This document shows, piece by piece, positions 1 to 9,023 of a DNA stretch of 64,000 bases. The DNA lies in NCBI GenBank assembly GCA_050246945.1, contig JBFWVC010000008.1, forward strand, positions 175,737 through 239,736, read 5' to 3'. Each line of letters opens with the position of its first letter. Within the stretch, counting starts at the first letter, position 1. The notes below the pieces were generated by a model, which did no database searches, was not told the DNA's origin, and saw only the letters and a list, made by a program, of their open reading frames with translations. The DNA is from JAEUMD01 sp050246945. Its GTDB lineage: Bacteria > Pseudomonadota > Alphaproteobacteria > Rhizobiales > Hyphomicrobiaceae. The position numbers and the translations under genes were made by a program.

Positions 1-903
1 TGCCGCGATCGCCGCCAGCGCATTGAGCGCGTTGTGATGGCCCGGCATCGGCAGCTCTAGGCGCTCCAGAGCGCGCGCCCCTCCAGAAACCCGCGCGCCG
101 AGCCGCGCATCGAATCGCGTCACGTGACCAGTCTGCGAAACGTTGGCGAGCTGGATGTCGGCATCCTCGCTCACGCCATAGGTGACGAGGCGGCGACCGT
201 CGTGACGCATGTCCAGTCGCGCCAGCATGTCACGCACGACGGGATGATCGATGCACGCCACCAGCAGCCCGTAGAAGGGGATGTTGCGCATGAAGGCTTC
301 GTACTCACGATGCATCGCCGCGACCGAGCCGAAATAGTCCAGATGTTCCGGATCGATGTTGGTGACGACGCCGATCTCCGTGGGGAGCCGCGTGAAGGTG
401 CCGTCGGACTCATCGGCCTCCACGATCATCCATCGACCTTGTCCGAGCCGCGCGTTCGAGCCCCACGCATTGATGATGCCTCCCGTGATGACGGTCGGAT
501 CGCGCCCGGCCGCCTCGAACATCTGCGAGACGAGCGATGAGGTCGTCGTCTTGCCGTGCGTTCCCGTAATCGAGATCGTCGCGTGCAGGCGCATCAGCTC
601 CGCCAGCATCTCGGCGCGGCGGATGATGACCAGGCCCTTCTGGCGTGCCGCCTCCAGCTCGGGATTGCCGCGCTTGACCGCCGTCGAAATCACCACCTGC
701 CGGGCGCCCACCAGGTTGATCGGATCGTGCCCGACGAAAACCCGCACGCCCTTGGCCCGCAACCGCCGGACGTTGGCGCTATCCTTCTGGTCGCTTCCCT
801 GAACCGAATAGCCCTTGGCGAGCAGGATCTCGGCAATGGCGCTCATGCCGATTCCGCCTATCCCGATGATGTGAAACGTCCCAAGTTCAGCGGGCATTTG
901 CAT
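1..903 (-). CDS. murC: UDP-N-acetylmuramate--L-alanine ligase MurC (C-terminus cut by window)
   Basis: MurC adds L-alanine to UDP-MurNAc, using ATP, as the first amino acid of the peptidoglycan stem peptide in the cytoplasm. The visible 301 codons carry the N-terminal Rossmann segment HIIGIGGIGMS and the ATP loop GTHGKTTT, followed by the Mur central domain with the EADESDGTF stretch. The start at 903 gives MQMPAELG; an ATG two codons further in is also possible. It is the last gene of the minus-strand dcw cluster seen here and begins 42 bases after murG ends. The C-terminal domain lies outside the window, so nothing can be said about its integrity. Confidence 0.95.
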   Translation of the reverse strand, partial: MQMPAELGTFHIIGIGGIGMSAIAEILLAKGYSVQGSDQKDSANVRRLRAKGVRVFVGHDPINLVGARQVVISTAVKRGNPELEAARQKGLVIIRRAEMLAELMRLHATISITGTHGKTTTSSLVSQMFEAAGRDPTVITGGIINAWGSNARLGQGRWMIVEADESDGTFTRLPTEIGVVTNIDPEHLDYFGSVAAMHREYEAFMRNIPFYGLLVACIDHPVVRDMLARLDMRHDGRRLVTYGVSEDADIQLANVSQTGHVTRFDARLGARVSGGARALERLELPMPGHHNALNALAAIAA

Positions 904-945
904 GGTGTTCGTTTCCCTCGTTAGCCGGTCCCCCGCCGGCGCTGC

Positions 946-2070
946 TCAAGCGCCAGCTCGCCCGGGGTGAACACGAATGAGCTCGTCGACAATGTCGGCA
1001 AGCCTCTTCACCGCATCAGGCCGACCCTGCTTCTTGGCCGCAATTGCAGCGGCTTCAAGACGATCCGGCGATGCGATGAGCGTGCCAATCTCGACTCGCA
1101 AACGATCCGCATCGAGATTTTTCTGCTCGATACACCAGCCGCCCCCCGATTCGGCAAGCCGTGTTGCATTATAGAGTTGATCGTTGTCGAGCGCATGAGG
1201 CAAAGGCACGAGCAGCGATGGCCGGCCAAGCACCGTCAACTCCGCCGTCGATGACGCCCCGGCCCGCGCGATCACCAGGTGTGCGGTGGCCATCCGCTCG
1301 GGCAAATCCTTGAAAAACGGCGCGATCTCCGCCTCGATGCCGGCTGCGGCATAGGCTTGGCGCACGCGCTCGACATCCTCCTCGCGTGCCTGTTGCACGA
1401 CCGAAAGACGGGAACGGTCCCCTTCGGAAAGACCTGACAGTGCTGGCGGTACCGTGTCTGAGAAGTAACGCGCCCCTTGACTGCCGCCGAACACGACGAG
1501 CTCAAAGCGTCCACCCGGCTGCGGCTTTTCGTAGGCCCGCCCGGCAAGCGCCACCACCTTGTCGCGCACCGGATTGCCCGTGAAACGGACTTTTGCCGCC
1601 AGCGATGCCTCGATGTTGCGCACAGCGGGGAACGACGTCGCAATGATGGATACACGCTTGGCGAGCATCCGGTTGGCGCGTCCCAGCACCGCGTTCTGTT
1701 CATGCACCACGGTTGGTATGCGCCGCATCCCCGCCGCGATCAGAGGCGGGAATGTCGGATAACCCCCGAAGCCGACGACGGCACCAGGCTTCACCCTCCC
1801 CAGGAGCGAAAACGCCCGCGTAACCCCGCGCATCAGCGTCGCTGCAGTCTTCGCCACCTTCAACGGCGAGCGCCCCGCTAGTGTCGCGGATGGAATTTGA
1901 TAAACCGTGCGCGCCGGGAAACCCGTACCGTAGCGGTCGCCACGCTCGTCGGTGGCGAGGTCGACGTCATGGCCGCGCCGGCGCAGTTCCTCCGCCAGCG
2001 CAAAAGCCGGAAAAAGATGACCGCCTGTACCACCGGCCGCGAGCATAATGGAAGGTTTTGTGTCACTCAC
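946..2070 (-). CDS. murG: Undecaprenyl-PP-MurNAc-pentapeptide GlcNAc transferase MurG
   Basis: MurG converts lipid I to lipid II by transferring GlcNAc at the inner face of the cytoplasmic membrane. The 374-residue product has the family length, the N-terminal glycine-rich GGTGGH motif at residues 13-18, HEQNAVLGRAN near the middle of the N-domain, and the UDP-GlcNAc-binding loop RAGASSTAEL in the C-domain. I chose the GTG at 2070 because it puts the conserved start VSDTKPSIMLAAGGTGGH in place and has a purine-rich GGGGGCGG upstream. The open frame continues far upstream, but that part is antisense-frame noise over ftsW. It lies 23 bases after ftsW. Confidence 0.95.
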   Translation of the reverse strand: MSDTKPSIMLAAGGTGGHLFPAFALAEELRRRGHDVDLATDERGDRYGTGFPARTVYQIPSATLAGRSPLKVAKTAATLMRGVTRAFSLLGRVKPGAVVGFGGYPTFPPLIAAGMRRIPTVVHEQNAVLGRANRMLAKRVSIIATSFPAVRNIEASLAAKVRFTGNPVRDKVVALAGRAYEKPQPGGRFELVVFGGSQGARYFSDTVPPALSGLSEGDRSRLSVVQQAREEDVERVRQAYAAAGIEAEIAPFFKDLPERMATAHLVIARAGASSTAELTVLGRPSLLVPLPHALDNDQLYNATRLAESGGGWCIEQKNLDADRLRVEIGTLIASPDRLEAAAIAAKKQGRPDAVKRLADIVDELIRVHPGRAGA

Positions 2071-2093
2071 TCTTGACCGCCCCCGTCGACACC

Positions 2094-3269
2094 TCAGCGC
2101 GACGCCCCCGCTTCGCTGCCAAAATTCACTCTGGGATGCAATCGCGGCTTTTTGAGGCGGGCAAGATCCGCACGCCGCCGCGTCAGCGCAAGGATCATCC
2201 CCAGCGTGATCGAGATCGCGATCGTCGATGATCCGCCCGCCGAAATGAATGGCAGCGTCATGCCCTTGGCCGGAATGAGCCCGACGTTGACGGCCATGTT
2301 GATCAGCGCCTGAAAGCCGAACAGGAGCGCCAGAGCCTGGATGGCGAGTCTCGTCGGCGCATCCGGCTCGCGAGTTGCTGCGACGAAGGCACGAAGCACG
2401 ATGAACGCAAACACGCCGAGCAGTGCCAAGCATGCGATGACGCCGTATTCCTCGCCCACGACCGCAAAAATGAAATCTGTATGCGCGTCCGGCAGCACCG
2501 TCTTGATCGTGCCTTCTCCAGGGCCGCGTCCCAGAAACCCGCCCTCGGTGAAGGACTGGATCGCCCGGCTGACTTGCGTATTGTCGCCGACATGTGGCGT
2601 TAGAAACCGATCGACCCGGCTCGCGACATGCGGGAAGATGTTGTAGGCAGCGCCAAGTCCGAGCGCGCCGACGCCGACAAGCCCGAAAGCCGCAATGATC
2701 GGCTGCCCCGACAGGAAGAACAGCGCCCCCCAGACAACGGCCACAAGCAGGGTTTGTCCCACGTCGGGTTGAGCAACCAGCAGGCCCGCGAATACCCCAC
2801 CGGTCAGCACGGCCATCGACAGCGCCGGCATGTCGCGGCGACGCTGCGCTTCCGCGAACAGCCACGCCATAAGTACGGCGAACGCGGGTTTGGCGAACTC
2901 CGAGGGCTGCAGCGAATGGCCGCCGATGCGCAACCACCGCCGTGCACCGTTGATCTCCGCGCCGGTCAGATTGACTGCAACGAGCCCGCAGAGCGAGACG
3001 GCGAAGAGCACGAGCGCCAATCGCCGCACGCCCCCGCGGTCGAGTAGCGAAACCGCCAGCATGACGCCAACGCCGGCCGCAGCGAAAAGAAAATGCCGCT
3101 CCACGAAGTAGTAGGTCGCAAGCCCTTTCTTCTCCGCCACCGCCGGGCTTGCCGCGAGCGATAGGACGAGCCCCGCCCCGGCCAGCATCAGGATTGCCGC
3201 CAGGAGCGTATGATCGACCGTGAACCACCAGTCGGCCAATCGGCTTCTATCGGCGCGCGAAACCCTCAT
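2094..3269 (-). CDS. ftsW: Lipid II polymerase / division protein FtsW
   Basis: FtsW is the SEDS-family septal peptidoglycan glycosyltransferase that works with FtsI at the divisome. The 391-residue protein is strongly hydrophobic, with about ten membrane segments. It carries SEDS signatures: NGARRWLRIG, QPSEFAKPA, a QPDVGQ segment and, near the C-terminus, NVGLIPAKGMTLPFISAGGSS. The start overlaps the last four bases of murD (ATGA), so the two are translationally coupled. murG follows. Confidence 0.96.
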   Translation of the reverse strand: MRVSRADRSRLADWWFTVDHTLLAAILMLAGAGLVLSLAASPAVAEKKGLATYYFVERHFLFAAAGVGVMLAVSLLDRGGVRRLALVLFAVSLCGLVAVNLTGAEINGARRWLRIGGHSLQPSEFAKPAFAVLMAWLFAEAQRRRDMPALSMAVLTGGVFAGLLVAQPDVGQTLLVAVVWGALFFLSGQPIIAAFGLVGVGALGLGAAYNIFPHVASRVDRFLTPHVGDNTQVSRAIQSFTEGGFLGRGPGEGTIKTVLPDAHTDFIFAVVGEEYGVIACLALLGVFAFIVLRAFVAATREPDAPTRLAIQALALLFGFQALINMAVNVGLIPAKGMTLPFISAGGSSTIAISITLGMILALTRRRADLARLKKPRLHPRVNFGSEAGASR

Positions 3270-4702
3270 ATCGCGCGTTCCCGGCTACGAATGCCAGGCA
3301 ACGCAGCGACGAGCGCGCGAAATTTGTCGCCGCGCACTTCGAAGTTCTTGAACTGATCGTAGGATGCGCATGCCGGGGACAGGAGCACGACCGGTTCTGT
3401 GCCCTCATTCGTCGCCGCATCGCGCGCCGCGGCAGCGACCGCCTGATCCAGCGCTCCCGATCGCTCAAATACGACCTTGCCTTCGAGCGTATTCGCGAAC
3501 TCGTCCGAAGCGGCGCCGATGAGATAAGCCTTGGCGATGCGCGAAAAGAGCGGCGCGAGCGTCGTGATGCCGCCTTCCTTCGGCTTGCCTCCAAGTATCC
3601 AGTAGATGTCGGAGGGGAACGCCGACAACGCCTTCTCCGCGGAATCCGCGTTCGTTGCCTTGCTGTCGTTGATGAACAACACGCGACCCACCCGCCCGAC
3701 TTCTTCCATGCGGTGCGGCAGACCTGGATAGGTTCGAAGTCCCCGCTGCGTCGCCTCGGTCGTCAGATTGAACAGACCCGCAACCGCGATGGCTGCACAG
3801 GCATTCTGTGCATTGTGCGCTCCTCTGAGGGTGGAAATGCCAGCCAGGGAGAAAGGCCCGTAGCTGGTAAGCCCAGCAAGCGCACCGTCTTCGACACGAA
3901 CCTGGTCACCCACAACCGAGATGTCGGCCGCGATACCCGCACGCACCGTCATCGTGACCACAGGCCGCGACGGCTTGGACTGTCGCTTCGCAATCACGGA
4001 CGACCACGTGTCGTCCAGCGAAACGACGGCATGATCGGCATGTGCGATCGTCCGCTCCTTGATGCTTGCGTAGTTGTGCATCGCCAGATCGATATCATCG
4101 GCGGGACCGTGCCGGTCCAGGTGGTCGGGCGTCAGGTTCATCAGGACGCCGATGGTTGGCATAAGGCTCGGTGTAAGATCGATCTGGAACGACGAAATTT
4201 CGATGACGTGGACGCGATCCATCGCCGGCGGCTCGAGCGTCAGGATCGCCTTGCCGATGTTGCCGCCCATCTGCACGTCATAACCCGCCGTCTGCAGGAT
4301 GTACGCGACAAGCGCCGTCGTCGTCGATTTGCCGTTGGTGCCGGTGATGCACACGACCGGCGCATCCGCACAGTCCGCCGCGCGCTGCCTGAAAAACAAC
4401 TCGATATCACCGATGATCTCCACGTCGGCAGCGCGTGCCTTATGCACCACCCAATGCGGTTCGGGATGGGTCAGCGGCACACCCGGCGCCAGCACAAGTG
4501 CGGCAATGTCCTTCCAGTCGGCAACGCCGAGATCCTCGACCGCGAAGCCTTCGGCCTGCGCCGCTTCCCGGCCCGCGGCGCCATCGTCCCAGCACACCAC
4601 GGTTGCATCGCCATCCCGCAGCGCGCGTGCCGCAGCAAGGCCCGAGCCCCCGAGCCCGAACACCGCCACCCGCCGCCTCGCGAATGTCGTGATGCGAATC
4701 AT
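3266..4702 (-). CDS. murD: UDP-MurNAc-L-Ala--D-glutamate ligase MurD
   Basis: MurD adds D-glutamate to UDP-MurNAc-L-Ala. The 478-residue protein has the N-terminal nucleotide-like fold VAVFGLGGSGLA (residues 12-23), the Mur P-loop GTNGKSTTT from residue 121, a central NLTPDHLDRH stretch and the C-terminal domain with NDSKATN. A GTG at 4729 would add nine residues, but the ATG at 4702 puts the family start directly before the Rossmann strand, so I prefer it. It lies between mraY and ftsW. Confidence 0.95.
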   Translation of the reverse strand: MIRITTFARRRVAVFGLGGSGLAAARALRDGDATVVCWDDGAAGREAAQAEGFAVEDLGVADWKDIAALVLAPGVPLTHPEPHWVVHKARAADVEIIGDIELFFRQRAADCADAPVVCITGTNGKSTTTALVAYILQTAGYDVQMGGNIGKAILTLEPPAMDRVHVIEISSFQIDLTPSLMPTIGVLMNLTPDHLDRHGPADDIDLAMHNYASIKERTIAHADHAVVSLDDTWSSVIAKRQSKPSRPVVTMTVRAGIAADISVVGDQVRVEDGALAGLTSYGPFSLAGISTLRGAHNAQNACAAIAVAGLFNLTTEATQRGLRTYPGLPHRMEEVGRVGRVLFINDSKATNADSAEKALSAFPSDIYWILGGKPKEGGITTLAPLFSRIAKAYLIGAASDEFANTLEGKVVFERSGALDQAVAAAARDAATNEGTEPVVLLSPACASYDQFKNFEVRGDKFRALVAALPGIRSRERAI

Positions 4703-4779
4703 GGACTGCAATCTACCGCAGTTCGCCACGAGGCGCTGTTGCGCCTATGGCTCTCACCCCTTCTCATGGCATGCCCGCA

Positions 4780-5862
4780 TCAGCGCAGCTTGAGCGTCGC
4801 CAGGCCGATGAGCGCCAGGATCACCGAGATGATCCAGAAGCGGACGACCACGGTCGATTCCTTCCAGCCCTTCTGCTCGTAGTGGTGATGCAGCGGCGCC
4901 ATTCGGAACACGCGCTTGCCCGTCAGCTTGAACGAAACGACCTGGATGATCACCGACATGGTCTCCAGGACGAACAACCCGCCGACGATGGCCAGCACGA
5001 TCTCATGTTTGATCGCAACCGCGATGGCACCAAGAGCACCGCCCAGCGCCAGCGACCCCGTATCGCCCATGAAGATCATTGCCGGCGGCGCGTTGAACCA
5101 CAGGAAGCCAAGCCCGGCGCCGATCAGCGCGCCGCAAATGACGGCAAGCTCGCCTGCGCCGGCAACATAGTGAATCTGCAGGTACTTGGCAAAGTCGACA
5201 CGGCCGGAAAGGTAGGCAATGAGTCCGAATGTCGCCGCAGCGATCATCACCGGCACGATGGCCAGGCCGTCGAGGCCGTCTGTCAGGTTCACCGCATTTC
5301 CGGCACCGACAATCACCAGGACGCCAAAAAGGACGAAAAACGCTCCCATCTCGATCACCACGTTCTTGAAGAACGGCACTGTGAGCGCGTCCGAAAAGCC
5401 CGGCGAACCGAGCTTGATGATCATGTAGGTCGCGACACCGGCAATCGCCGCTTCCAGCGACAGGCGCACTTTTGACGAGAACCCCGACGAGGTGCGCTTC
5501 GTCACCTTGAGATAGTCGTCGTAGAAGCCGATCGCGCCATAGCCGAGCGTGACCAGCAACACGGTCCACACATACATGTTGGTCAGGTTGGACCACAGCA
5601 GCGTCGCCACCAGCACACCGGCAAGGATCATCAAGCCGCCCATTGTCGGCGTGCCGACCTTCGCCAGATGCGTCTGCGGTCCGTCCAGGCGGATCGGCTG
5701 CCCTTTGCCTTGCTTGACGCGCAACAGATCGATGATGCCAGGCCCGAACAGCATCACGAACAAAAGCGCCGTGAAGATCGCCCCGCCCGTCCTGAACGTG
5801 ATGTATTTGAAGACGTTGAGCGGACCAAATTGTTCGCTGAAATTGACGAGCTCGTAGAGCAT
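4780..5862 (-). CDS. mraY: Phospho-MurNAc-pentapeptide translocase MraY
   Basis: MraY is a polytopic inner-membrane enzyme that transfers phospho-MurNAc-pentapeptide to undecaprenyl phosphate, making lipid I. The 360-residue length matches the family. Visible signatures are GPTPTMGG-like GTPTMGGL, the double aspartate FYDDYLK, the NLTDGLDGLA loop and the C-terminal histidine motif PLHHHYE. It sits between murF, 55 bases upstream, and murD, 77 bases downstream, on the same strand. Confidence 0.97.
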   Translation of the reverse strand: MLYELVNFSEQFGPLNVFKYITFRTGGAIFTALLFVMLFGPGIIDLLRVKQGKGQPIRLDGPQTHLAKVGTPTMGGLMILAGVLVATLLWSNLTNMYVWTVLLVTLGYGAIGFYDDYLKVTKRTSSGFSSKVRLSLEAAIAGVATYMIIKLGSPGFSDALTVPFFKNVVIEMGAFFVLFGVLVIVGAGNAVNLTDGLDGLAIVPVMIAAATFGLIAYLSGRVDFAKYLQIHYVAGAGELAVICGALIGAGLGFLWFNAPPAMIFMGDTGSLALGGALGAIAVAIKHEIVLAIVGGLFVLETMSVIIQVVSFKLTGKRVFRMAPLHHHYEQKGWKESTVVVRFWIISVILALIGLATLKLR

Positions 5863-5917
5863 ATGTGTTCATTCCCTCGCGTCCCGCGCCGCAGCGCGGA
5901 TCCAATCCTGCGCGGTC

Positions 5918-7375
5918 TCATGCCGCCTTCTGCCCGAGCGAGCGCACGAGCTCGACGAGCGGCCCCATCCGCGACCCGTTCGAACCTTTGACCATCACCA
6001 CGTCGCCCGGCGCAAGCTGCTCCTTGAGCGCAGCCTCCAGACCCGCCGACTTTTCCGACCACACACCCCGACAACCAGCTGGAACAGCATCGTAGAGATG
6101 CCGCATCATCGGACCGGCAGCAAAGACCAGATCGACGCCCGCCGCAGCAATGGATTTGGCGAGAGCCTCGTGCAACGTGCGTGCCTGCGCGCCAAGTTCG
6201 AGCATGTCGCCGAGCACGCAGACGCGCCGCGGATAGGCTTCGCGCGGAACCGATGCCATGGCCGCAAGCGCTGCGATCATCGAGGCGGGATTCGCGTTGT
6301 AGCTCTCGTCGATGAGCAGGATGGTGCCGCCGCCGACCGACACCTCCTGACGCGAACCGCGTCCCTTGGGCGGACCGAATGCGCCAAGCCCCTCGGCTGC
6401 CTTGACGAGATCGGCACCCGCCGCAAGGCATGCCGCCAGCGCCGCCAGCGAGTTCATCACCATGTGGCGCCCGCTGGCGCCTATCTCGAATGCGATCTCT
6501 TGGGCCGCCGCACTGCCATCGTGCCCCAACCGCGCCCGAACGTGCGTGCCGGCCCCGCGCACCTGCGCACCGATCAGGCGCAGCGATCCCTCACCGTCTC
6601 CCTGCGGAATGACGCTTTCGCCAAACGATACGACGTTGACGCCGGCCCGCGCCACGGCCGCCGCGCGCAGAATTCCATAGTGAGGGTTATCGCGGTTGAG
6701 CACGGCCACACCGCCCGGCTCAAGTCCTTGCATGATTTCTGCCTTGGCCCGCGCGATGTCTTCGACCGAAGCGAACGCCGCCAGATGCGCCGCTTCGACC
6801 GTCGTTACAATGGCAACGTCGGGTCGCACCAGCCTCGTGAGCGGCGTGATCTCGCCCGCATGATTCATGCCGATCTCGAACACGCCGAACCGTGTTACCG
6901 CAGGCATCCGCGCCAGGGTCAGCGGCACGCCCCAGTGGTTGTTGAACGATTTGTCCGAGGCGTGGCATCGGCCAGTCGGTGTAAGCGCCAGCCGCAGCAT
7001 CTCCTTCGTCGTGGTCTTTCCGGCGCTGCCCGTCACCGCAATGACCCGCGCCTCACGGCCAAGACGCGCACGCCCCGCCACGCCTATACGTTCCAGCGCC
7101 TTGAGCGCGTCGTCGACGCGAATCAGCAGACCGTCGCCGTCATTGCGCTGATAGCGTTCGGCAACGAGCGCAGCGACAGCGCCTTTCGCGAACGCTTCCG
7201 GTACGAACTCGTGCCCATCGCGCTGATCCTTGAGCGCCACGAACAGCTCACCCGGCACCAGCGTGCGCGTGTCGATGGATATGCCCGTCACGCCGCCCGA
7301 CGGCGGGAAATCCCCATCTGCTCGGCCTGCAGCCGCCGCCACGAGCGCATCGATCGTCCAGAGCGCCTCAGCCAT
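5918..7375 (-). CDS. murF: UDP-MurNAc-tripeptide--D-Ala-D-Ala ligase MurF
   Basis: MurF completes the stem peptide by adding D-Ala-D-Ala. The 485-residue protein starts MAEALWTID and has the SIDTRTLVPGELFVAL substrate-binding segment, the P-loop VTGSAGKTTTKEML, the FNNHWGVPLTL loop and IDESYNANPAS in the C-terminal half. I trimmed a 34-codon upstream extension because the ATG at 7375 overlaps the end of murE by only eight bases, which is normal coupling in this cluster. Confidence 0.95.
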   Translation of the reverse strand: MAEALWTIDALVAAAAGRADGDFPPSGGVTGISIDTRTLVPGELFVALKDQRDGHEFVPEAFAKGAVAALVAERYQRNDGDGLLIRVDDALKALERIGVAGRARLGREARVIAVTGSAGKTTTKEMLRLALTPTGRCHASDKSFNNHWGVPLTLARMPAVTRFGVFEIGMNHAGEITPLTRLVRPDVAIVTTVEAAHLAAFASVEDIARAKAEIMQGLEPGGVAVLNRDNPHYGILRAAAVARAGVNVVSFGESVIPQGDGEGSLRLIGAQVRGAGTHVRARLGHDGSAAAQEIAFEIGASGRHMVMNSLAALAACLAAGADLVKAAEGLGAFGPPKGRGSRQEVSVGGGTILLIDESYNANPASMIAALAAMASVPREAYPRRVCVLGDMLELGAQARTLHEALAKSIAAAGVDLVFAAGPMMRHLYDAVPAGCRGVWSEKSAGLEAALKEQLAPGDVVMVKGSNGSRMGPLVELVRSLGQKAA

Positions 7376-8828
7376 GTCCCGCTTCCCTGAGGATCGCCGC
7401 CCGCGCCACCTCCTGGTCCGAGAACGGCAACACGGTGTTGCCGACGATCTGGCCGGTTTCATGGCCCTTGCCGGCAATCACCACGACGTCGCCCGCGCCG
7501 GCCATCGCTATCGCCTCTTCTATGGCGGCCTTCCGGTCGCCAATCTGTAGGGCTTGCGGTACATCCGCGAGAATTTGGGCGCGGATCGCCGCTGGATCCT
7601 CGGTGCGCGGGTTATCGTCGGTTACGATGACGACGTCGGCATGCACGGATGCGATCCGCCCCATGATCGGCCGCTTGCCCTTGTCTCGATCGCCGCCGCA
7701 ACCGAACACGCAGATGAGCCGCCCCGACACGAACGGACGCACACTCTCCAACGCCGCCTGCAATGCTTCCGGCTTATGTGCGTAATCGACGACGACAATG
7801 CCACCGCGCACGTCGCCCACCCGGTCGAGCCGTCCAGGTACGCCCGAAAGCCGCTCCAGTGCGCCCAGCGCATCGCCCGAGTCGACACCCGCCGCCATCG
7901 CCAGCCCGGCCGCAGTGAGTGCGTTCTCGACCTGGTAGGCGCCGATCAACGGCAACCGCAGCGGTTGGGCGACGCCATCGGCCTCGATCCTCAAGATCTG
8001 CGCGAAGCCGTCACGAACCACATCCAGGAGCCGCAGAACGCGGCCGTTGCGTCCGACGGTCATGAGCCACAAACCACGCGCCCTCGCCGCGTCCACCACG
8101 CGGTCCGACATCGCGCCATCGGTATTGATGACAGCGGCCTGACCCGGCCGCAAAAGCTCGGTGAAGAGCCGCAGTTTCGCCGCCAGGTAGTCCTCCGCCG
8201 TCGCGTGATAATCCATGTGATCGCGGCCGAGGTTCGTGAATGCAGCCGCGGTCAGCCGCACGCCGTCGAGCCGATGCTGATCGAGCCCATGGGAAGACGC
8301 CTCGAATGCCAGATGCGTGATGCCCTCTTCGGCCAGGTCGTTCAACGTCCGATGCAGCGCTACCGGATCGGGCGTCGTCAGCGAACCGTAGACTGCGCCG
8401 CCGGGCTTCACCAAGCCAATCGTACCGAGCGATGCGGCGCGGTGACCGCACGCCGAAAAGATCTGTCGCGTGAAATCGGCAACGGACGACTTGCCGCTGG
8501 TTCCTGTGACCGCAACGATTTTCTCGGGCTGTCCTGGATAGAACCGCGCCGACATCAGTGCCAGCGCGCGCCTGGGGTTTGCCACCCTGAGGATCGGAAT
8601 GTGTAGATCTTTGGGAGCGTTTGCATTGGAGCCCGCAAGGACCGCCACGGCCCCCCGTGCGGCGGCATCGCCGATGAAGCGAGCGCCATCGACATTGGCT
8701 CCAGTCAAAGCCGCGAACACGAATCCCGGCGCAACCTCGCGGCTGTCCGCCGTCAGCCCTGTCACGAACAATCGTGAAACGCCCTCGGGTGCGGCGATCT
8801 CGGGACCCAGAAGTTGAGTGAGAAGCAT
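7368..8828 (-). CDS. murE: UDP-MurNAc-dipeptide--meso-diaminopimelate ligase MurE
   Basis: MurE adds the third amino acid of the stem peptide. The 486-residue protein has the P-loop GTSGKSS at about residues 109-115, TADSREVAPG near the N-terminus and the DNPRTED motif in the C-domain. DNPR is the known signature for meso-diaminopimelate rather than lysine, so this cell wall is of the Gram-negative type. The start at 8828 gives MLLTQLLG; the upstream extension has no homology-like character. It lies 195 bases after ftsI. Confidence 0.95.
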   Translation of the reverse strand: MLLTQLLGPEIAAPEGVSRLFVTGLTADSREVAPGFVFAALTGANVDGARFIGDAAARGAVAVLAGSNANAPKDLHIPILRVANPRRALALMSARFYPGQPEKIVAVTGTSGKSSVADFTRQIFSACGHRAASLGTIGLVKPGGAVYGSLTTPDPVALHRTLNDLAEEGITHLAFEASSHGLDQHRLDGVRLTAAAFTNLGRDHMDYHATAEDYLAAKLRLFTELLRPGQAAVINTDGAMSDRVVDAARARGLWLMTVGRNGRVLRLLDVVRDGFAQILRIEADGVAQPLRLPLIGAYQVENALTAAGLAMAAGVDSGDALGALERLSGVPGRLDRVGDVRGGIVVVDYAHKPEALQAALESVRPFVSGRLICVFGCGGDRDKGKRPIMGRIASVHADVVIVTDDNPRTEDPAAIRAQILADVPQALQIGDRKAAIEEAIAMAGAGDVVVIAGKGHETGQIVGNTVLPFSDQEVARAAILREAGHG

Positions 8829-9023
8829 GGAGCAACCCCAGGTCGATAATTCGGCGGGCGGGAGCGAAATCGTCAGTGTCGACGCCGCGGCGCGGCCATT
8901 TCGCCTCGAGGGCTCACCGCGCCGCGTCGGTCGCAATCGTCTTATTGATCGAAGCGAGGATCGTCAAACAGAGCGGGAAAACGTCCGGAGCCCGACGCCG
9001 GCGGCCGCGAAGCCACAATGACG

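Noticed and set aside
946..3228. A 760-codon open frame on the minus strand
   Set aside because: Only the last 374 codons are MurG. The first half overlaps ftsW in another frame and is arginine/glycine-rich noise from high GC content.
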